Notes: generated by a model not told the origin, from the letters alone. Counted from the stretch's first letter, positions 39,263-49,050 are shown. The stretch is DNA of 64,000 bases from Acuticoccus sp. I52.16.1 (GCF_022865125.1 NZ_CP094828.1:5070087-5134086); one strand, 5' to 3'. Numbers and translations are program-made.

Positions 39263-40648
39263 ATGTTGAGGACAAGGATGCAGACCGATCCGCACCTCGC
39301 CAGTGCGATGGGCGAGCCCGATGCCTGGGACGAGCCGCGCTGGGCCGACAGCGAGACCTACTCGACCGACTACGAGCGTGCCGTCGCCTCCCTGCGCGAG
39401 CCCGAACTCGACGTTCCGGCCGAGCGCAACGGCCGCCCCTACCGTGCCGCCGCGCGCGAGCCGGCCGGCCGCATCGCGCACGATCCATATTCGCACCAGC
39501 GCCAGACCCCCGAACGCCAGACCATCGAGCGACAGGCCACCGAGCGACTGGGCCCCGAGCGACAGATCCCCGAACGGACCCTCTACGACCGACAGGCACC
39601 GAACGACCGACAGGCCCCGACGCGCGGCCATGCCGGCGAAAGCCGTCCCGCCGAGCGCGGGGAGCCGGACCGCGCGTCGCTCTCCGGCGCGATGATGGAT
39701 TCCGCCGCGGTGGAGCAGACCGCGTCCACCTACCGCGCCCATCGCCGCCACGACGAGACGCTCGCCGAGGAGGACTGGCGCGACGACGCCCATGGCGCGC
39801 CCCACGCCGAGCCGGACGGCGGCCGGTCCACCCTCGCGGACTTCCGCACCCTCGCCCGGACCATCGAGCAGATGCGCCGGCAGAGCGCGCCCCCGGTGGC
39901 CACCGGGCCGAGCATCGCTGCCCCCGCCCGCACGACCTGGCTCGACGAGGTGCGCACCGGCGGCGATGCCGCGCCGCGGCAGACCGGGCCGCAGCCCACC
40001 GGGCCACGCCAGCGGGGCTCCGGCACACAGGCGCCCGCGCGCGGCTCCCACACGCTGCCCTTCCCCGGCGAACCCGCGCCGGCCGCCGTCCCGGCGATCG
40101 CCGATGCCAGCCTGGCCCGCTCGCTCGATGCGCTGATGAAGGAAGTCTCCGCGCTCGCCAACCGGGCCGAGGTGGACCGCTTGGAGCAAGCCCTCGTGGA
40201 GGTCGTGCGCCGGGTGACGACGCTGGAGGCCCGCGTGCGCGAGCCCGAGCCCGCCCCGCGCCTACGCCCCCGTACCGATGCGGTGCGCGCCACCGCAGAG
40301 CGCCCGCACGCCGCACCGGCTGCGGCCGAGCGCACCGCGCCGCGCCGCGCCGAGACGCCGGTGCGACCCGCTCTCGCCGCGCCCCGCCCGGCCCGCAAGC
40401 CCGTCGAGCCGCCCCGCCGGCTGACGGTCGAGATCATCGAGGAGCGCATCGCCGAGCGCCGCCGTGCCGCGGAAGCCGCCAAGCGTGCCGCCGCGCTGCC
40501 GGGACCCGGCGCCGAGCGTGCCACCGCCCCGCACGGCTTCCCGCACGATCCGGCGGCGCACGATCCGGCGGCGCATCAGGGCTACGACGTCCCGGCCGTC
40601 GCCTACGAGCCGCGCGCCCGCAGCGCCCCGCGCCGCCTGTTCACCTGA
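39263..40648 (+). CDS. Disordered low-complexity protein of unknown function
   Basis: A 461-residue, Arg/Pro/Ala/Glu-rich protein without signal peptide or membrane segment. Residues 80-104 are five consecutive 5-residue repeats of the type R-Q-x-x-E, and related R-Q-A-P units follow to about 120. One ordered part is predicted: a helix/coiled coil at about 281-326 (DASLARSLDALMKEVSALAN...). A second helical, charged stretch is at 387-411. No family is recognised; a scaffold or polar-localised role is speculation. ATG at 39263 has GAGGAGG 6-7 bases upstream, which makes this start firm. Confidence 0.7.
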   Translation: MLRTRMQTDPHLASAMGEPDAWDEPRWADSETYSTDYERAVASLREPELDVPAERNGRPYRAAAREPAGRIAHDPYSHQRQTPERQTIERQATERLGPERQIPERTLYDRQAPNDRQAPTRGHAGESRPAERGEPDRASLSGAMMDSAAVEQTASTYRAHRRHDETLAEEDWRDDAHGAPHAEPDGGRSTLADFRTLARTIEQMRRQSAPPVATGPSIAAPARTTWLDEVRTGGDAAPRQTGPQPTGPRQRGSGTQAPARGSHTLPFPGEPAPAAVPAIADASLARSLDALMKEVSALANRAEVDRLEQALVEVVRRVTTLEARVREPEPAPRLRPRTDAVRATAERPHAAPAAAERTAPRRAETPVRPALAAPRPARKPVEPPRRLTVEIIEERIAERRRAAEAAKRAAALPGPGAERATAPHGFPHDPAAHDPAAHQGYDVPAVAYEPRARSAPRRLFT

Positions 40649-40669
40649 GGTCCGCCGCCGCGCCGGACC
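40649..40669. terminator. Hairpin between convergent genes
   Basis: GGTCCG / CGGACC (40649-40654 and 40664-40669) begins immediately after the stop codon of the disordered-protein gene, 15 bp before the end of the M20 peptidase gene. No U tract. Confidence 0.35.
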
Positions 40670-40684
40670 TGCGCATGGCGGGGT

Positions 40685-41797
40685 TCAGCGCAGCGTCTCC
40701 ATCAGCCGGCGCAGCAGCGTCATGCGCGGGACCAGCGAGGAGACGAAGAGGTGCTCCTCGACGGTGTGCGCCGCCGCCCCGTCGACGCCCAGCCCGTCGA
40801 GCGTCGGCACCCGGCCGGCGATGAAGCTGCCGTCGCTGCCCCCGCCCGAATGCAGGTCCTCCAGGGCGAACCCGATCTCCGCCGCCAACGCGCGCGCGTG
40901 CTCGAACAGCGCCGCGATCTCCGGCCGCTTGGTATAAGCGGGCCGGTTCGCCCCGCCGGTCAGCGACAGCGTCACGTCCGGATCGTGCGGTTTCAGCCCG
41001 CTCAGCGCCGCGTGGACGCGGGCAAAGTCGGCGTCCTCGGTGACGCGCAGGTCGATGTAGGCGACGCAGCGCTCCGGTACCGTGTTCGTCACCGTGCCGC
41101 CGTGCACCTGGCCGACGTTCAGCGTGATGCCGCGCACGGGGTCCGTCAGCGCCTCGATAGCGAGGATCTGCCGCGCCATCTCCTTGATCGCGCTGCGGCC
41201 GGCGGCGTGGTTGGCGCCGGCGTGGGCCGCCCGCCCGGTGGCCGTCAGCTCATAGATGCCGACCCCCTTTCGCGAGGTGACGACCTTGCCCCCATCGCGC
41301 GCCGCCTCGGTGACGAGGACGTAGCGGGCGTCCGCCGCGCTCGCCTCGATGAGATCGCGCGAGGTGGGGCTGCCGATCTCCTCGTCGGCCGTCAGCAGGA
41401 AGCGCACCGGCAGGCCGCCCGTCTCGGCCGCGGCGACCGCCGCCGCCGCCTTCAGCGCGATGAAGACGCCGCCCTTCATATCCGCCGTTCCGGGGCCGTA
41501 GAGGCGGTCCCCGTCCCGGTGGAAGGGCAGCGTGCGGAGCGTGCCGACCGGGTGCACCGTGTCGAGGTGGCACAGCACCAGGATGCCCGGCCCGTCCCCG
41601 CCCCACGGCATCGCCGCGCGCAGGTGATCGCCCACGCCGTCCCGGCCCGGGATACGTCGAATGGTGGCGCCGGCGGCCGCCAGCTCGGCGGTGGCGAGAT
41701 CCATCATCGCGTCGACCCGGGCGGGGTCGCTGGTGGGGCTCTCGGTCTCGATCCAGGGCTTCAGCCCGGCGACGAGTCGGTCGGTTTCTTCGGTCAT
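40685..41797 (-). CDS. M20 family metallopeptidase (glutamate carboxypeptidase type)
   Basis: A 370-residue zinc-dependent peptidase of the CPG2/ArgE/DapE superfamily. Metal-site motifs are CHLDTVHPV (His/Asp), GPGTADMKGG (bridging Asp), TADEEIGSP (general base Glu plus Glu ligand) and the C-terminal His of AAHTVEEH. The central dimerisation domain includes GRAAHAG and HGGTVTNTVPE. Start MTEETDRLVAGLKPW at 41797. Divergent from the amidase gene (175 bp). Substrate unknown, probably an N-acyl or glutamyl amino acid. Confidence 0.85.
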   Translation of the reverse strand: MTEETDRLVAGLKPWIETESPTSDPARVDAMMDLATAELAAAGATIRRIPGRDGVGDHLRAAMPWGGDGPGILVLCHLDTVHPVGTLRTLPFHRDGDRLYGPGTADMKGGVFIALKAAAAVAAAETGGLPVRFLLTADEEIGSPTSRDLIEASAADARYVLVTEAARDGGKVVTSRKGVGIYELTATGRAAHAGANHAAGRSAIKEMARQILAIEALTDPVRGITLNVGQVHGGTVTNTVPERCVAYIDLRVTEDADFARVHAALSGLKPHDPDVTLSLTGGANRPAYTKRPEIAALFEHARALAAEIGFALEDLHSGGGSDGSFIAGRVPTLDGLGVDGAAAHTVEEHLFVSSLVPRMTLLRRLMETLR

Positions 41798-41972
41798 GGT
41801 GCCTCGCATCGGCCGCAGTGTCGGCGCGGGGGGCGCCAAGTCCACCCACCCTCGGTCCCCGCGAACCTGCCACAGCCCCGATGCTGGGCACGAATCCGAC
41901 AATCGGACATGCCGGACCTTCCCCTGCGCGCTCAAGCCGGTCAAAAATCGCAGGCCATTGTTGGAGAATGAA

Positions 41973-43403
41973 ATGAGCGAGCCCGCCGACCTCGATGCCA
42001 CCGAGGCCCGCCGCCTGATCGGCACCAAGGCCCTGTCCCCGGTGGAGCTGATGGAAAGCTGCCTCGGTCGCATCGCCTCCACCAACCCGACGATCAACGC
42101 CATCGTCGCCCTCGACGAAGAGGCCGCCCGCAAGGCCGCCGAGGCGGCGGAGGCGGCGGTGATGTCGGGCCGGCCGCTCGGCCGCCTGCATGGCCTGCCG
42201 GTCGCGGTGAAGGACAACCGCGATGTCGCGGGCCTGCCCACCACGCACGGCTCGCTCCTCTACAAGGACAACATGGCGAGCGCGGATGAGCCGGGCTCGG
42301 CGCGACTGCGGGCCGCCGGCGCCATTCTGTTCGCCAAGACGAACCTTCCCGAGTTCGCCGCCGGCGCCAACACCACCAATCGCCTCTTCGGCCCCACCGG
42401 CAATCCCTTCAACCCGGCCTACACCGCGTCCGGCTCCTCGGGCGGGTCTGCGGCCGCGCTCGCGGTCGGCATGGCGCCGCTGGCGACCGGGTCCGACTAT
42501 GGCGGCAGTCTGCGGACGCCGGCGAGCTTCTGCGGCGTCGCCGGCTTCCGCCCGTCGATGGGTGTCGCCCCCTCGCCCGACATGGGCGCCTACCTCTCCC
42601 CGTGGGGCGTCAACGGGCCGATGGGCCGCACCATCGCCGACGCCAACCTCCTGCTCTCGGCCCAAGCCGGCTACGACCCGCTCGACCCCTTCTCCGCGAC
42701 CGGCGACGAGGTCGACACCGTCATCGCCCCGGCCGACCTTGCCAGCGTCCGCCTCGCCGCCTCGGTCGACTTCGATCTGGCGCCGGTGGCCAACGAGATC
42801 CGCGCCGTCTTCGACGGCCGCGTCGCCGGGATGCGCAGCGCCGGCATCGCGCTGGAGACGGCCACACCCGACTTCGGCCCCGCGCACGAGATCTTCGAGA
42901 TCACCCGCGGCGTCGCCTTCCTGGTGCAGCACCACGAGCGGGTGAAGACCCAGCGCGAGCACCTCGACCGCAACGTGATCGACAATACCGAGCGCGGGCT
43001 CGCCTATTCGGCGGCCGACATCGCCTGGGCGCAGCGCGAGCAGGCCGGCCTCTACCGCCGCTTCGTCGCCTTCTTCGACCGCTACGACGCGCTGATCGCA
43101 CCGGCGGCCGCGGTCTCCCCGTTCCCGCACGATCAGCTCTTCGTCGAGGAGATCGACGGCGAAACCATGCCCACCTACATGCGCTGGCTGGCGATCACCT
43201 ACATCCCGACGATGGGGTTCGCGTGCGCCGCCGCGATCCCCGCCGGCAGGGACGGCAACGGGATGCCGTTCGGCCTCCAGGTCATCGGCCGGCGCGGATC
43301 GGACCGCAAGATCCTCGCGATCGCCGCGGCGCTGGAGGCCCACTTCGCCGCCGATCCGCAGACGGCACGTCCGATCCCGGACCTCGCCGCCCTCGCGCGC
43401 TGA
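41973..43403 (+). CDS. Amidase (amidase-signature family)
   Basis: A 476-residue amidohydrolase with the Ser-cisSer-Lys triad: Lys in PVAVKD (about 80), cis-Ser in ASGSSGGSAAA (about 155) and the nucleophile in GSDYGGSLRTPA (about 179). These enzymes hydrolyse amides to acids and ammonia. ATG at 41973 follows a GGAG site. Ends at a hairpin facing dgoK. With the urease cluster and the M20 peptidase it belongs to the nitrogen-salvage theme of this region. Confidence 0.88.
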   Translation: MSEPADLDATEARRLIGTKALSPVELMESCLGRIASTNPTINAIVALDEEAARKAAEAAEAAVMSGRPLGRLHGLPVAVKDNRDVAGLPTTHGSLLYKDNMASADEPGSARLRAAGAILFAKTNLPEFAAGANTTNRLFGPTGNPFNPAYTASGSSGGSAAALAVGMAPLATGSDYGGSLRTPASFCGVAGFRPSMGVAPSPDMGAYLSPWGVNGPMGRTIADANLLLSAQAGYDPLDPFSATGDEVDTVIAPADLASVRLAASVDFDLAPVANEIRAVFDGRVAGMRSAGIALETATPDFGPAHEIFEITRGVAFLVQHHERVKTQREHLDRNVIDNTERGLAYSAADIAWAQREQAGLYRRFVAFFDRYDALIAPAAAVSPFPHDQLFVEEIDGETMPTYMRWLAITYIPTMGFACAAAIPAGRDGNGMPFGLQVIGRRGSDRKILAIAAALEAHFAADPQTARPIPDLAALAR

Positions 43404-43452
43404 GACGGCGGCGCCGCAGTCTCTGCGCGGCGCTGCCCGCCACCCGCCACCC

Positions 43453-43470
43453 GGCCCCGTTCGCGGGGCC
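43453..43470. terminator. Hairpin with TTCG tetraloop between amidase and dgoK
   Basis: GGCCCCG-TTCG-CGGGGCC-type stem-loop, seven perfect pairs, 9 bp before the dgoK stop codon. No U tract on either strand, so perhaps a factor-dependent or weak bidirectional terminator. Confidence 0.45.
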
Positions 43471-43478
43471 GCGCGGCG

Positions 43479-44372
43479 TCAGGGCAACCGGGCCGCGATG
43501 CGGGCGAGGCCCTGCGCGGCGGTGTCGGCCGGGGCGGTGCGGCTCGCGATGCCGGCGGCCTTCAGGGCCTCGCCGTAGCGTGACGCGAGGTGGGTGGCGG
43601 CGACGATGGTCACCGCGTCGCGCCCCGCCGCCGCCGAGCCGACCTCCGCGCCGATGAGGAGGCCGGAGAGGTAGCTGGCCGCCGCATCGTCGCCGAGGCG
43701 GCCGAGGAGGCCGCGCACACGCACCCCGAAGAGGGCCGTCATCAGCGCGCCCGGCCCGGAGAGGTCGAGGCCGCAGTGGATCCCCTCGGCGAAGGCCGCC
43801 GTGTCGTGCGGCGCCTGAGTCATCATGCGCGCCAGGATGGTGTGATCGCGCATCGCGGCGAAGATCTCGCCGGTCATGAAGGTCGCGAAGTCGGTGATCG
43901 CGCCGTCTTCGACGGTCACCCACTTGGAGTGGGTGCCGGGGAGGACGAAGGTCCCCTCGCGAAGGTCGAGGGCGGCGAGCGCACCCATGATCTCGGTCTC
44001 CTCGCCGCGCATGACGTCGGCCCGGCCGCGACCGTCGGCGCCGATGACGACGCCCGGCACGATGCGCACCTCGCCCCACGCCGTCGCGACGCGGGCGCAG
44101 TTGGCCGCCAGCGCCGCCGCCGTCGCCGGGACGGGCACGTAGGGCGCTTCCACCCAGCCCTGGCGCGAGCCGACCATGCCCGACAGCAGCACCGGCGCGT
44201 CCGGCGCCTCGAGGCGCCAGTCGCCGATGGCGCCCGCCAGCACGCCCTCGAAGTCGCCGTCTTCGACGTTGAGGAGGCCTGCATCGGCCTCCGTGCGCGC
44301 CACCGGCCATCCGTCTTCGCCGATGAGGTAGGCGCGCAGGCGGGTCGTGCCCCAGTCGACGCCGATCAGCAT
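43479..44372 (-). CDS. dgoK: 2-dehydro-3-deoxygalactonokinase
   Basis: A 297-residue sugar-acid kinase of the DgoK family, phosphorylating 2-keto-3-deoxygalactonate in the DeLey-Doudoroff pathway. N-terminal GVDWGTTRLRAYLIG is the ATPase-fold phosphate-1 motif and FVLPGTHSKWV is the family centre. It follows the IlvD/Edd dehydratase gene by 69 bp on the same strand; a dehydratase followed by this kinase makes a sugar acid to KDG-phosphate route. The aldolase (dgoA) is not in the window. Confidence 0.88.
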   Translation of the reverse strand: MLIGVDWGTTRLRAYLIGEDGWPVARTEADAGLLNVEDGDFEGVLAGAIGDWRLEAPDAPVLLSGMVGSRQGWVEAPYVPVPATAAALAANCARVATAWGEVRIVPGVVIGADGRGRADVMRGEETEIMGALAALDLREGTFVLPGTHSKWVTVEDGAITDFATFMTGEIFAAMRDHTILARMMTQAPHDTAAFAEGIHCGLDLSGPGALMTALFGVRVRGLLGRLGDDAAASYLSGLLIGAEVGSAAAGRDAVTIVAATHLASRYGEALKAAGIASRTAPADTAAQGLARIAARLP

Positions 44373-44441
44373 CGCCGCGGCCCCGCCACTGCGGCGCGCC
44401 GGGCAGAGCCGGAGCGTCGCGGGTTGCCCATTCGCCTCACC

Positions 44442-46232
44442 TCAGTGCGAGTGGCGCGGCATGAAGGTGCGGGCGATCTTGCGATACTTGACCGCCGGCT
44501 TCAGCACCATGCCCTCCGAGAATTGGTCGACGCAGCCGCGCTGCAGCTCCTGCCACGGCGTCTGGTTCTCCGGGTACTTGTAGCCCCCGGCCTCCTCCAG
44601 CGCCTTGCGCCGTGCCGCCAGCTCCTCGTCCGAGATGAGGATGTCGGCGTGACCCTTCTTCAGGTCGATGCGCACGCGGTCGTTCATCTTCAGGAGCGCC
44701 AGGCCGCCGCCCGCCGCCGCCTCGGGCGAGGCGTTGAGGATCGACGGCGTGCCGGAGGTGCCCGACTGGCGTCCGTCGCCCACGCACGGCAGCTCCTGCA
44801 CGCCCTTCTTCAAGAGGTAGTCCGGCGCGCGCATGTTCACGACCTCGGCGCCGCCCGGATAGCCGATCGGCCCGGTGCCGCGAATGAACAGGATGCACGT
44901 CTCGTCGATGTCGAGCGCGGGGTCGTCGATCGCGTGGTGGTAGTGCTCCGGCCCGTCGAACACGATGGCCCGGCCCTCGAAGGCGTCCGGATCGTCGGGG
45001 TTGGCGAGGTAGCGCTTGCGGAAGTCCGGCGAGATCACCGAGAGCTTCATCACCGCGGCGTCGAACAGGTTGCCCTTCATGACGCGGAAGCCGGCGTGCT
45101 CCTTCAGCGCGGTATCGAACGTGCGGATCACGTCGGACCAGCGGTTCGGCGCGGACTTCCAGTTCTCGCCCGCGGTCTTGCCGTTGGCGGTGACGACGTC
45201 CTCGTGCAGCTTGCCGTGGCGCATCAGCTCGGCGGCCACCGCCGGCACGCCGCCGGCGTGGTGGTAGTCCTCGCCGAGGTACTCGCCCGCCGGCTGCATG
45301 TTGACCAGCAGCGGGATTTCGAGGCCGCAGCGCTCCCAGTCGTCGAGCGACAGCTCCACGCCGATGTGCTTGGCGATGGCGTTGATGTGGATCGGCGCGT
45401 TGGACGAGCCGCCGATCGCCGAATTGATGACGATCGCGTTCTCGAACGCCTTCTTGGTCAGGATGTCGGAGGGTTTCAGGTCCTCCTTGACCATGTCGAC
45501 GATGCGCTTGCCCGTCTCGTAGGCCATCGCGCCGCGCTCCTTGTGCGGCGCGGGGATCGCGGCCTGGCCGGGAAGCGTCATGCCCAGCGCCTCGGCGAGC
45601 GAGTTCATGGTCGTCGCGGTGCCCATGGTGTTGCAGTAGCCGGGCGAGGGCGAGGCGGACGCCACGAGGTCGATGAAGCCCTTGTAGTCGATCTCGCCGG
45701 CGGCCATCAGCTTGCGCGCGTGCCACACGATGGTCCCCGCGCCGGTGCGCTCGCCGTTGAACCAGCCGTTCAGCATCGGCCCGGCGGAGAACGCGATCGC
45801 CGGGATGTCGACCGTCGCGGCCGCCATCATGCAGGCCGGCATCGTCTTGTCGCAGCCGACCGTCAGCACGACGCCGTCCAGCGGATAGCCGAACAGCACC
45901 TCGACGAGGCCGAGATAGGCGAGGTTGCGGTCGAGCGCCGCGGTCGGGCGCTTGCCGGTCTCCTGAATCGGGTGGACCGGGAATTCCATGGCGATGCCGC
46001 CCGCCTCGCGGATGCCCTCGCGAATGCGCTTGGCGTGCTCGAGGTGGGGGCGATTGCAGGGTGACAGGTCCGAGCCGGTCTGCGCGATGCCGATGATCGG
46101 CTTGCCCGACTGCAGTTCCTCCTGCGTCAGACCCCAGTTGAGATACCGCTCCAGGTACAGCGCCGTGGCCGACGGATCGGACGGATCATCGAACCATTCG
46201 CGGCTGCGCAGTCTTCTTGGTGTATCGGCCAC
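44442..46232 (-). CDS. IlvD/Edd family dehydratase (sugar-acid dehydratase)
   Basis: A 596-residue Fe-S dehydratase. The three conserved cysteines are in [19 protein letters not shown] and [11 protein letters not shown]. Within the IlvD/Edd family the long N-terminus ([12 protein letters not shown]) and the associated dgoK gene favour the pentonate/hexonate type, such as L-arabonate, D-xylonate or galactonate dehydratase, rather than the branched-chain IlvD. GTG at 46232 is preferred (purine-rich AGTGGGGGA upstream); a TTG at 46262 is possible. Divergent from the Old Yellow Enzyme gene with palindromes in between. Confidence 0.85.
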   Translation of the reverse strand: MADTPRRLRSREWFDDPSDPSATALYLERYLNWGLTQEELQSGKPIIGIAQTGSDLSPCNRPHLEHAKRIREGIREAGGIAMEFPVHPIQETGKRPTAALDRNLAYLGLVEVLFGYPLDGVVLTVGCDKTMPACMMAAATVDIPAIAFSAGPMLNGWFNGERTGAGTIVWHARKLMAAGEIDYKGFIDLVASASPSPGYCNTMGTATTMNSLAEALGMTLPGQAAIPAPHKERGAMAYETGKRIVDMVKEDLKPSDILTKKAFENAIVINSAIGGSSNAPIHINAIAKHIGVELSLDDWERCGLEIPLLVNMQPAGEYLGEDYHHAGGVPAVAAELMRHGKLHEDVVTANGKTAGENWKSAPNRWSDVIRTFDTALKEHAGFRVMKGNLFDAAVMKLSVISPDFRKRYLANPDDPDAFEGRAIVFDGPEHYHHAIDDPALDIDETCILFIRGTGPIGYPGGAEVVNMRAPDYLLKKGVQELPCVGDGRQSGTSGTPSILNASPEAAAGGGLALLKMNDRVRIDLKKGHADILISDEELAARRKALEEAGGYKYPENQTPWQELQRGCVDQFSEGMVLKPAVKYRKIARTFMPRHSH

Positions 46233-46282
46233 GGCCTTGTTCCCCCACTCTTTGGAATTCAACTAACGCCGGAATATGCACT

Positions 46283-46297
46283 TGCACAACTCGTGCA
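46283..46297. promoter_or_regulatory. Palindrome TGCAC-N5-GTGCA, operator candidate
   Basis: Five-base perfect arms TGCAC / GTGCA with centre AACTC, about 50 bp upstream of the dehydratase start. The size and symmetry suit GntR/LacI-type regulators. Confidence 0.4.
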
Positions 46298-46364
46298 TCG
46301 CTATGGAATGCCGAATTCGCCCATGCTTGTGGCAATGACGCCGGCGCATACGTGCGGTGCCACT

Positions 46365-46380
46365 GATTGCTATTGCAATC
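46365..46380. promoter_or_regulatory. Palindrome GATTGC-TATT-GCAATC, operator candidate
   Basis: Perfect 6-base arms with a TATT centre, 60 bp upstream of the Old Yellow Enzyme start. It is AT-rich compared with the surrounding DNA and different in sequence from the palindrome at 46283-46297. Confidence 0.4.
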
Positions 46381-46440
46381 GTCTCTTCGACGCCCACCTA
46401 GCGGGCCAAGATCACTTCGGATCTGACGAGAGGAAACGCG

Positions 46441-47529
46441 ATGCCCTCCTATCCGCACCTGTTCTCGGCCTTCGAGCTGGGCGACGTGACGCTTGCCAAC
46501 CGCATCGTCATGGCGCCGATGACGCGCTCGCGGGCCACCGGCAACATCCCCAACGACCTGATGGCCGAATATTACGGAGCGCGCGCGGCCGGCGCCGGCC
46601 TCCTCATCACCGAGGGGACGGCGCCCAGCGCCAACGGCCTCGGCTACCCGCGTATCCCCGGCCTCTTCAGCCCGGCGCAGGTCGCCGGCTGGCGCAAGGT
46701 CACGGACGCGGTTCACCAGGGCGGTGCCAAGATCTTCGCCCAGGTGATGCACACCGGCCGCATCGGCCATCCGCACAATCTGCCCGAGGGTGGCGCCATC
46801 CTCGCCCCGTCGGCCCTCGCCGCGCCCGGCGAGATGTACACCGACCAGGAGGGTCCGCTGCCGCATCCGACCCCGCGGGCGATGCGCGAATCGGAGATCC
46901 ATTCCGCGATCGACGAGTTCGTCGCCGCCGCCCGCAACGCCGTCGAGGCCGGGTTCGACGGCGTCGAGTTGCACGGCGCCAACGGCTACCTGATCGACCA
47001 GTTCATCAACCCCATCGCCAACCAGCGCAAAGACGGCTGGGGCGGGACGCCGGACGCGCGCAACCGCTTCGCCATCGAGGTGAGCCGCCGCGTGGCCGAG
47101 GCGATCGGGCCGCAGCGTGTGGGCATCCGCCTCTCGCCCTACGGCGCGTTCAACGGCCTCACCGCCTTCGACGGGATCGACGCGCAGTTCACCGAACTCG
47201 CCGGCGCGCTCGGCAAGCTCGGCCTCGCCTATCTCCACATCGTCGACCATTCGGCGATGGGAGCGCCCGAGGTGCCGCAGGCGATCAAGGACGCGATGCG
47301 CGACGCCTTCGCCGGCACCGTCATCCTGTCGGGCGGGTACGACGCGGAAAAGGCCGAGGCCGACCTCGCCGCCGGAAAGGGCGAGCTGGTCGCCTTCGGC
47401 CGCCCGTTCATCGCCAACCCGGACCTGCCGCGGCGGTTTCTGGACGGGGCCGACCTGAACGAGCCGAAGCCCGACACGTTCTACACCCCCGGCGTCGCCG
47501 GCTACACCGACTACCCGCGCGCCGCCTGA
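46441..47529 (+). CDS. NADH:flavin oxidoreductase / alkene reductase (Old Yellow Enzyme family)
   Basis: A 362-residue FMN enzyme, NemA/OYE type, reducing activated C=C bonds or nitro groups with NAD(P)H. Markers: NRIVMAPMTRSRA (residues 20-32), FAQVMHTGRIGHP, and VELHGANGYLIDQFINPIANQR with the substrate-binding His/Asn pair. ATG follows GAGAGGAAA. It ends with its stop codon directly abutting that of the convergent MFS gene (47529/47530), leaving no intergenic DNA. Confidence 0.92.
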   Translation: MPSYPHLFSAFELGDVTLANRIVMAPMTRSRATGNIPNDLMAEYYGARAAGAGLLITEGTAPSANGLGYPRIPGLFSPAQVAGWRKVTDAVHQGGAKIFAQVMHTGRIGHPHNLPEGGAILAPSALAAPGEMYTDQEGPLPHPTPRAMRESEIHSAIDEFVAAARNAVEAGFDGVELHGANGYLIDQFINPIANQRKDGWGGTPDARNRFAIEVSRRVAEAIGPQRVGIRLSPYGAFNGLTAFDGIDAQFTELAGALGKLGLAYLHIVDHSAMGAPEVPQAIKDAMRDAFAGTVILSGGYDAEKAEADLAAGKGELVAFGRPFIANPDLPRRFLDGADLNEPKPDTFYTPGVAGYTDYPRAA

Positions 47530-49050
47530 CTATTCGGCCGCCGCGACGCTCGGGCCGACGCGGTCCGGGCGCAGGTCGGCGGCGCCGGCTTCGGTCTCGG
47601 CGCCGATCGCCTCCAGGCTGAGCCCGCTGGTCTCGATCCGCCAGACGGCCGTGACCACGGCGCCGACGAGCGAGGTGGCGACCAGGCCGCCGAGGAGCCA
47701 CTCGGTGCCGATGTCGACGAGGAGGACGGGGAAGAGGAATGCCGTCGCCACGGCGCCGATTTTGGCGAACGAGGCGGCGAACCCGGCCCCCTTGGCCCGA
47801 ATCTCGGTCGGGAAGACCTCGCCGGCGATCAGATAGGTCTGCGCGTTGGGGCCCATGTTGGTCATGAAGTTGAACAGCATGAAGCCGGCGAAGATCATCA
47901 CCGTCTGCGCCGGCCCCTCGACCGTCGCCGCCGCGGCGGCGATCGCCAGCCCCGCCGCGCAGCCGACGAACCCGATCACTTGCAGCCTGATCCGCCCCAC
48001 CCGGTCCGCCAGCACGATCGCGGCGAGGATGCCGACCAGCAGCAGGACGTCGATCAGCGCCGCGCCCTTGGCCGCCAGCATGTCCCGCTCGACGAGCGTC
48101 GCCACCGAGGAGGCGTGCTGTTGCGCTGAGCCGACGGCGTTCGCCAGGATCACCGGCGTGAAGATGCCGATGCCGTAGGTGCCGAGATCCTGAAGGAACC
48201 AGGGCACCGACGCGAGGATGGTGGCCCGCCGATTGCGCCGGTTGAACAGCGCGCCGTAGCCCTTGTCGGCGGCGGCGGCGACGTCGTCGCGGAGCGGCGC
48301 CAGCTCGATCGTCGAAGGGTACATCGGCTCGCGCTGCAGGAGACGCCGCGTCGCCTCTCGCGCCTCCTCCATGCGCCCACGCACCATCAGGAAATGCGGG
48401 CTCTCCGGGATCGTCAGCCGCGCCAGGATGACGAGCACCGCCGGGACCACGGCGACCGCGTACATATACCGCCAGGCGCCGATGTCGGGCACGTTGGCGA
48501 GCACCAGGTAGCTGACCCCGGTGCCGAACATCGCCCCCACCGCCTGGAAGGCGAACGCGCCCAGCACCATCCGGCCCCGCGCCTCGCTCGCCGTCGTCTC
48601 GGAGATCACGAGGTGGGCGGTGGGATAATCGCACCCCAGCGCCAGGCCGATGCCGAACAGGCACGCGAGCAGCCACCAGAACCCCGGACTGACGCACACC
48701 AGCACCAGGAAGACGGTGAAGAGCACCATCTCCAGCACGAAGAGACGCTTGCGCCCGTGCCGGTCGGCGAGCCCGCCCAGCAGGCTGGCGCCGACGAGGA
48801 TGCCGAACAGCGACGCCGCGGTGACGAGGCCGTGCTGCAGCTTGGTGATCGCGAACTCCTCGGCGATCAGCGGCAGCGCGATGCCGCCCATGAAGACGAC
48901 CATCCCCTCGAAGAACTTGCCCGCCGAGGCGAGGAAGAAGATGCGCCACTGCATCGGCGTGACGGGGGATCCGGGGGCGGGCGTGGCGTCCGGCCAGGCG
49001 GGACGCTCGTCCAGGTAGCTCTGGACGCTGCGGGTGGAGGTGGCGCTCAT
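47530..49050 (-). CDS. MFS transporter (sugar-porter type)
   Basis: A 506-residue transporter with about 12 hydrophobic segments. Sugar-porter/metabolite-transporter features: motif GGLADRHGRKRLF (between helices 2 and 3), ISETTASEARGRM, and the second-half repeats VLADRVGRIRLQ and TYLIAGEVFPTEIRAKG. Both termini are extended and hydrophilic. Probably imports an organic acid, polyol or sugar acid; exact substrate unknown. Start MSATSTRSVQSYL is at 49050; an upstream extension is unlikely. Confidence 0.85.
   Translation of the reverse strand: MSATSTRSVQSYLDERPAWPDATPAPGSPVTPMQWRIFFLASAGKFFEGMVVFMGGIALPLIAEEFAITKLQHGLVTAASLFGILVGASLLGGLADRHGRKRLFVLEMVLFTVFLVLVCVSPGFWWLLACLFGIGLALGCDYPTAHLVISETTASEARGRMVLGAFAFQAVGAMFGTGVSYLVLANVPDIGAWRYMYAVAVVPAVLVILARLTIPESPHFLMVRGRMEEAREATRRLLQREPMYPSTIELAPLRDDVAAAADKGYGALFNRRNRRATILASVPWFLQDLGTYGIGIFTPVILANAVGSAQQHASSVATLVERDMLAAKGAALIDVLLLVGILAAIVLADRVGRIRLQVIGFVGCAAGLAIAAAAATVEGPAQTVMIFAGFMLFNFMTNMGPNAQTYLIAGEVFPTEIRAKGAGFAASFAKIGAVATAFLFPVLLVDIGTEWLLGGLVATSLVGAVVTAVWRIETSGLSLEAIGAETEAGAADLRPDRVGPSVAAAE

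Noticed and set aside
43590..46064. Long plus-strand open frame (about 824 codons) opposite dgoK and the dehydratase
   Set aside because: Antisense to two well-supported enzymes, with biased composition and no domain pattern.
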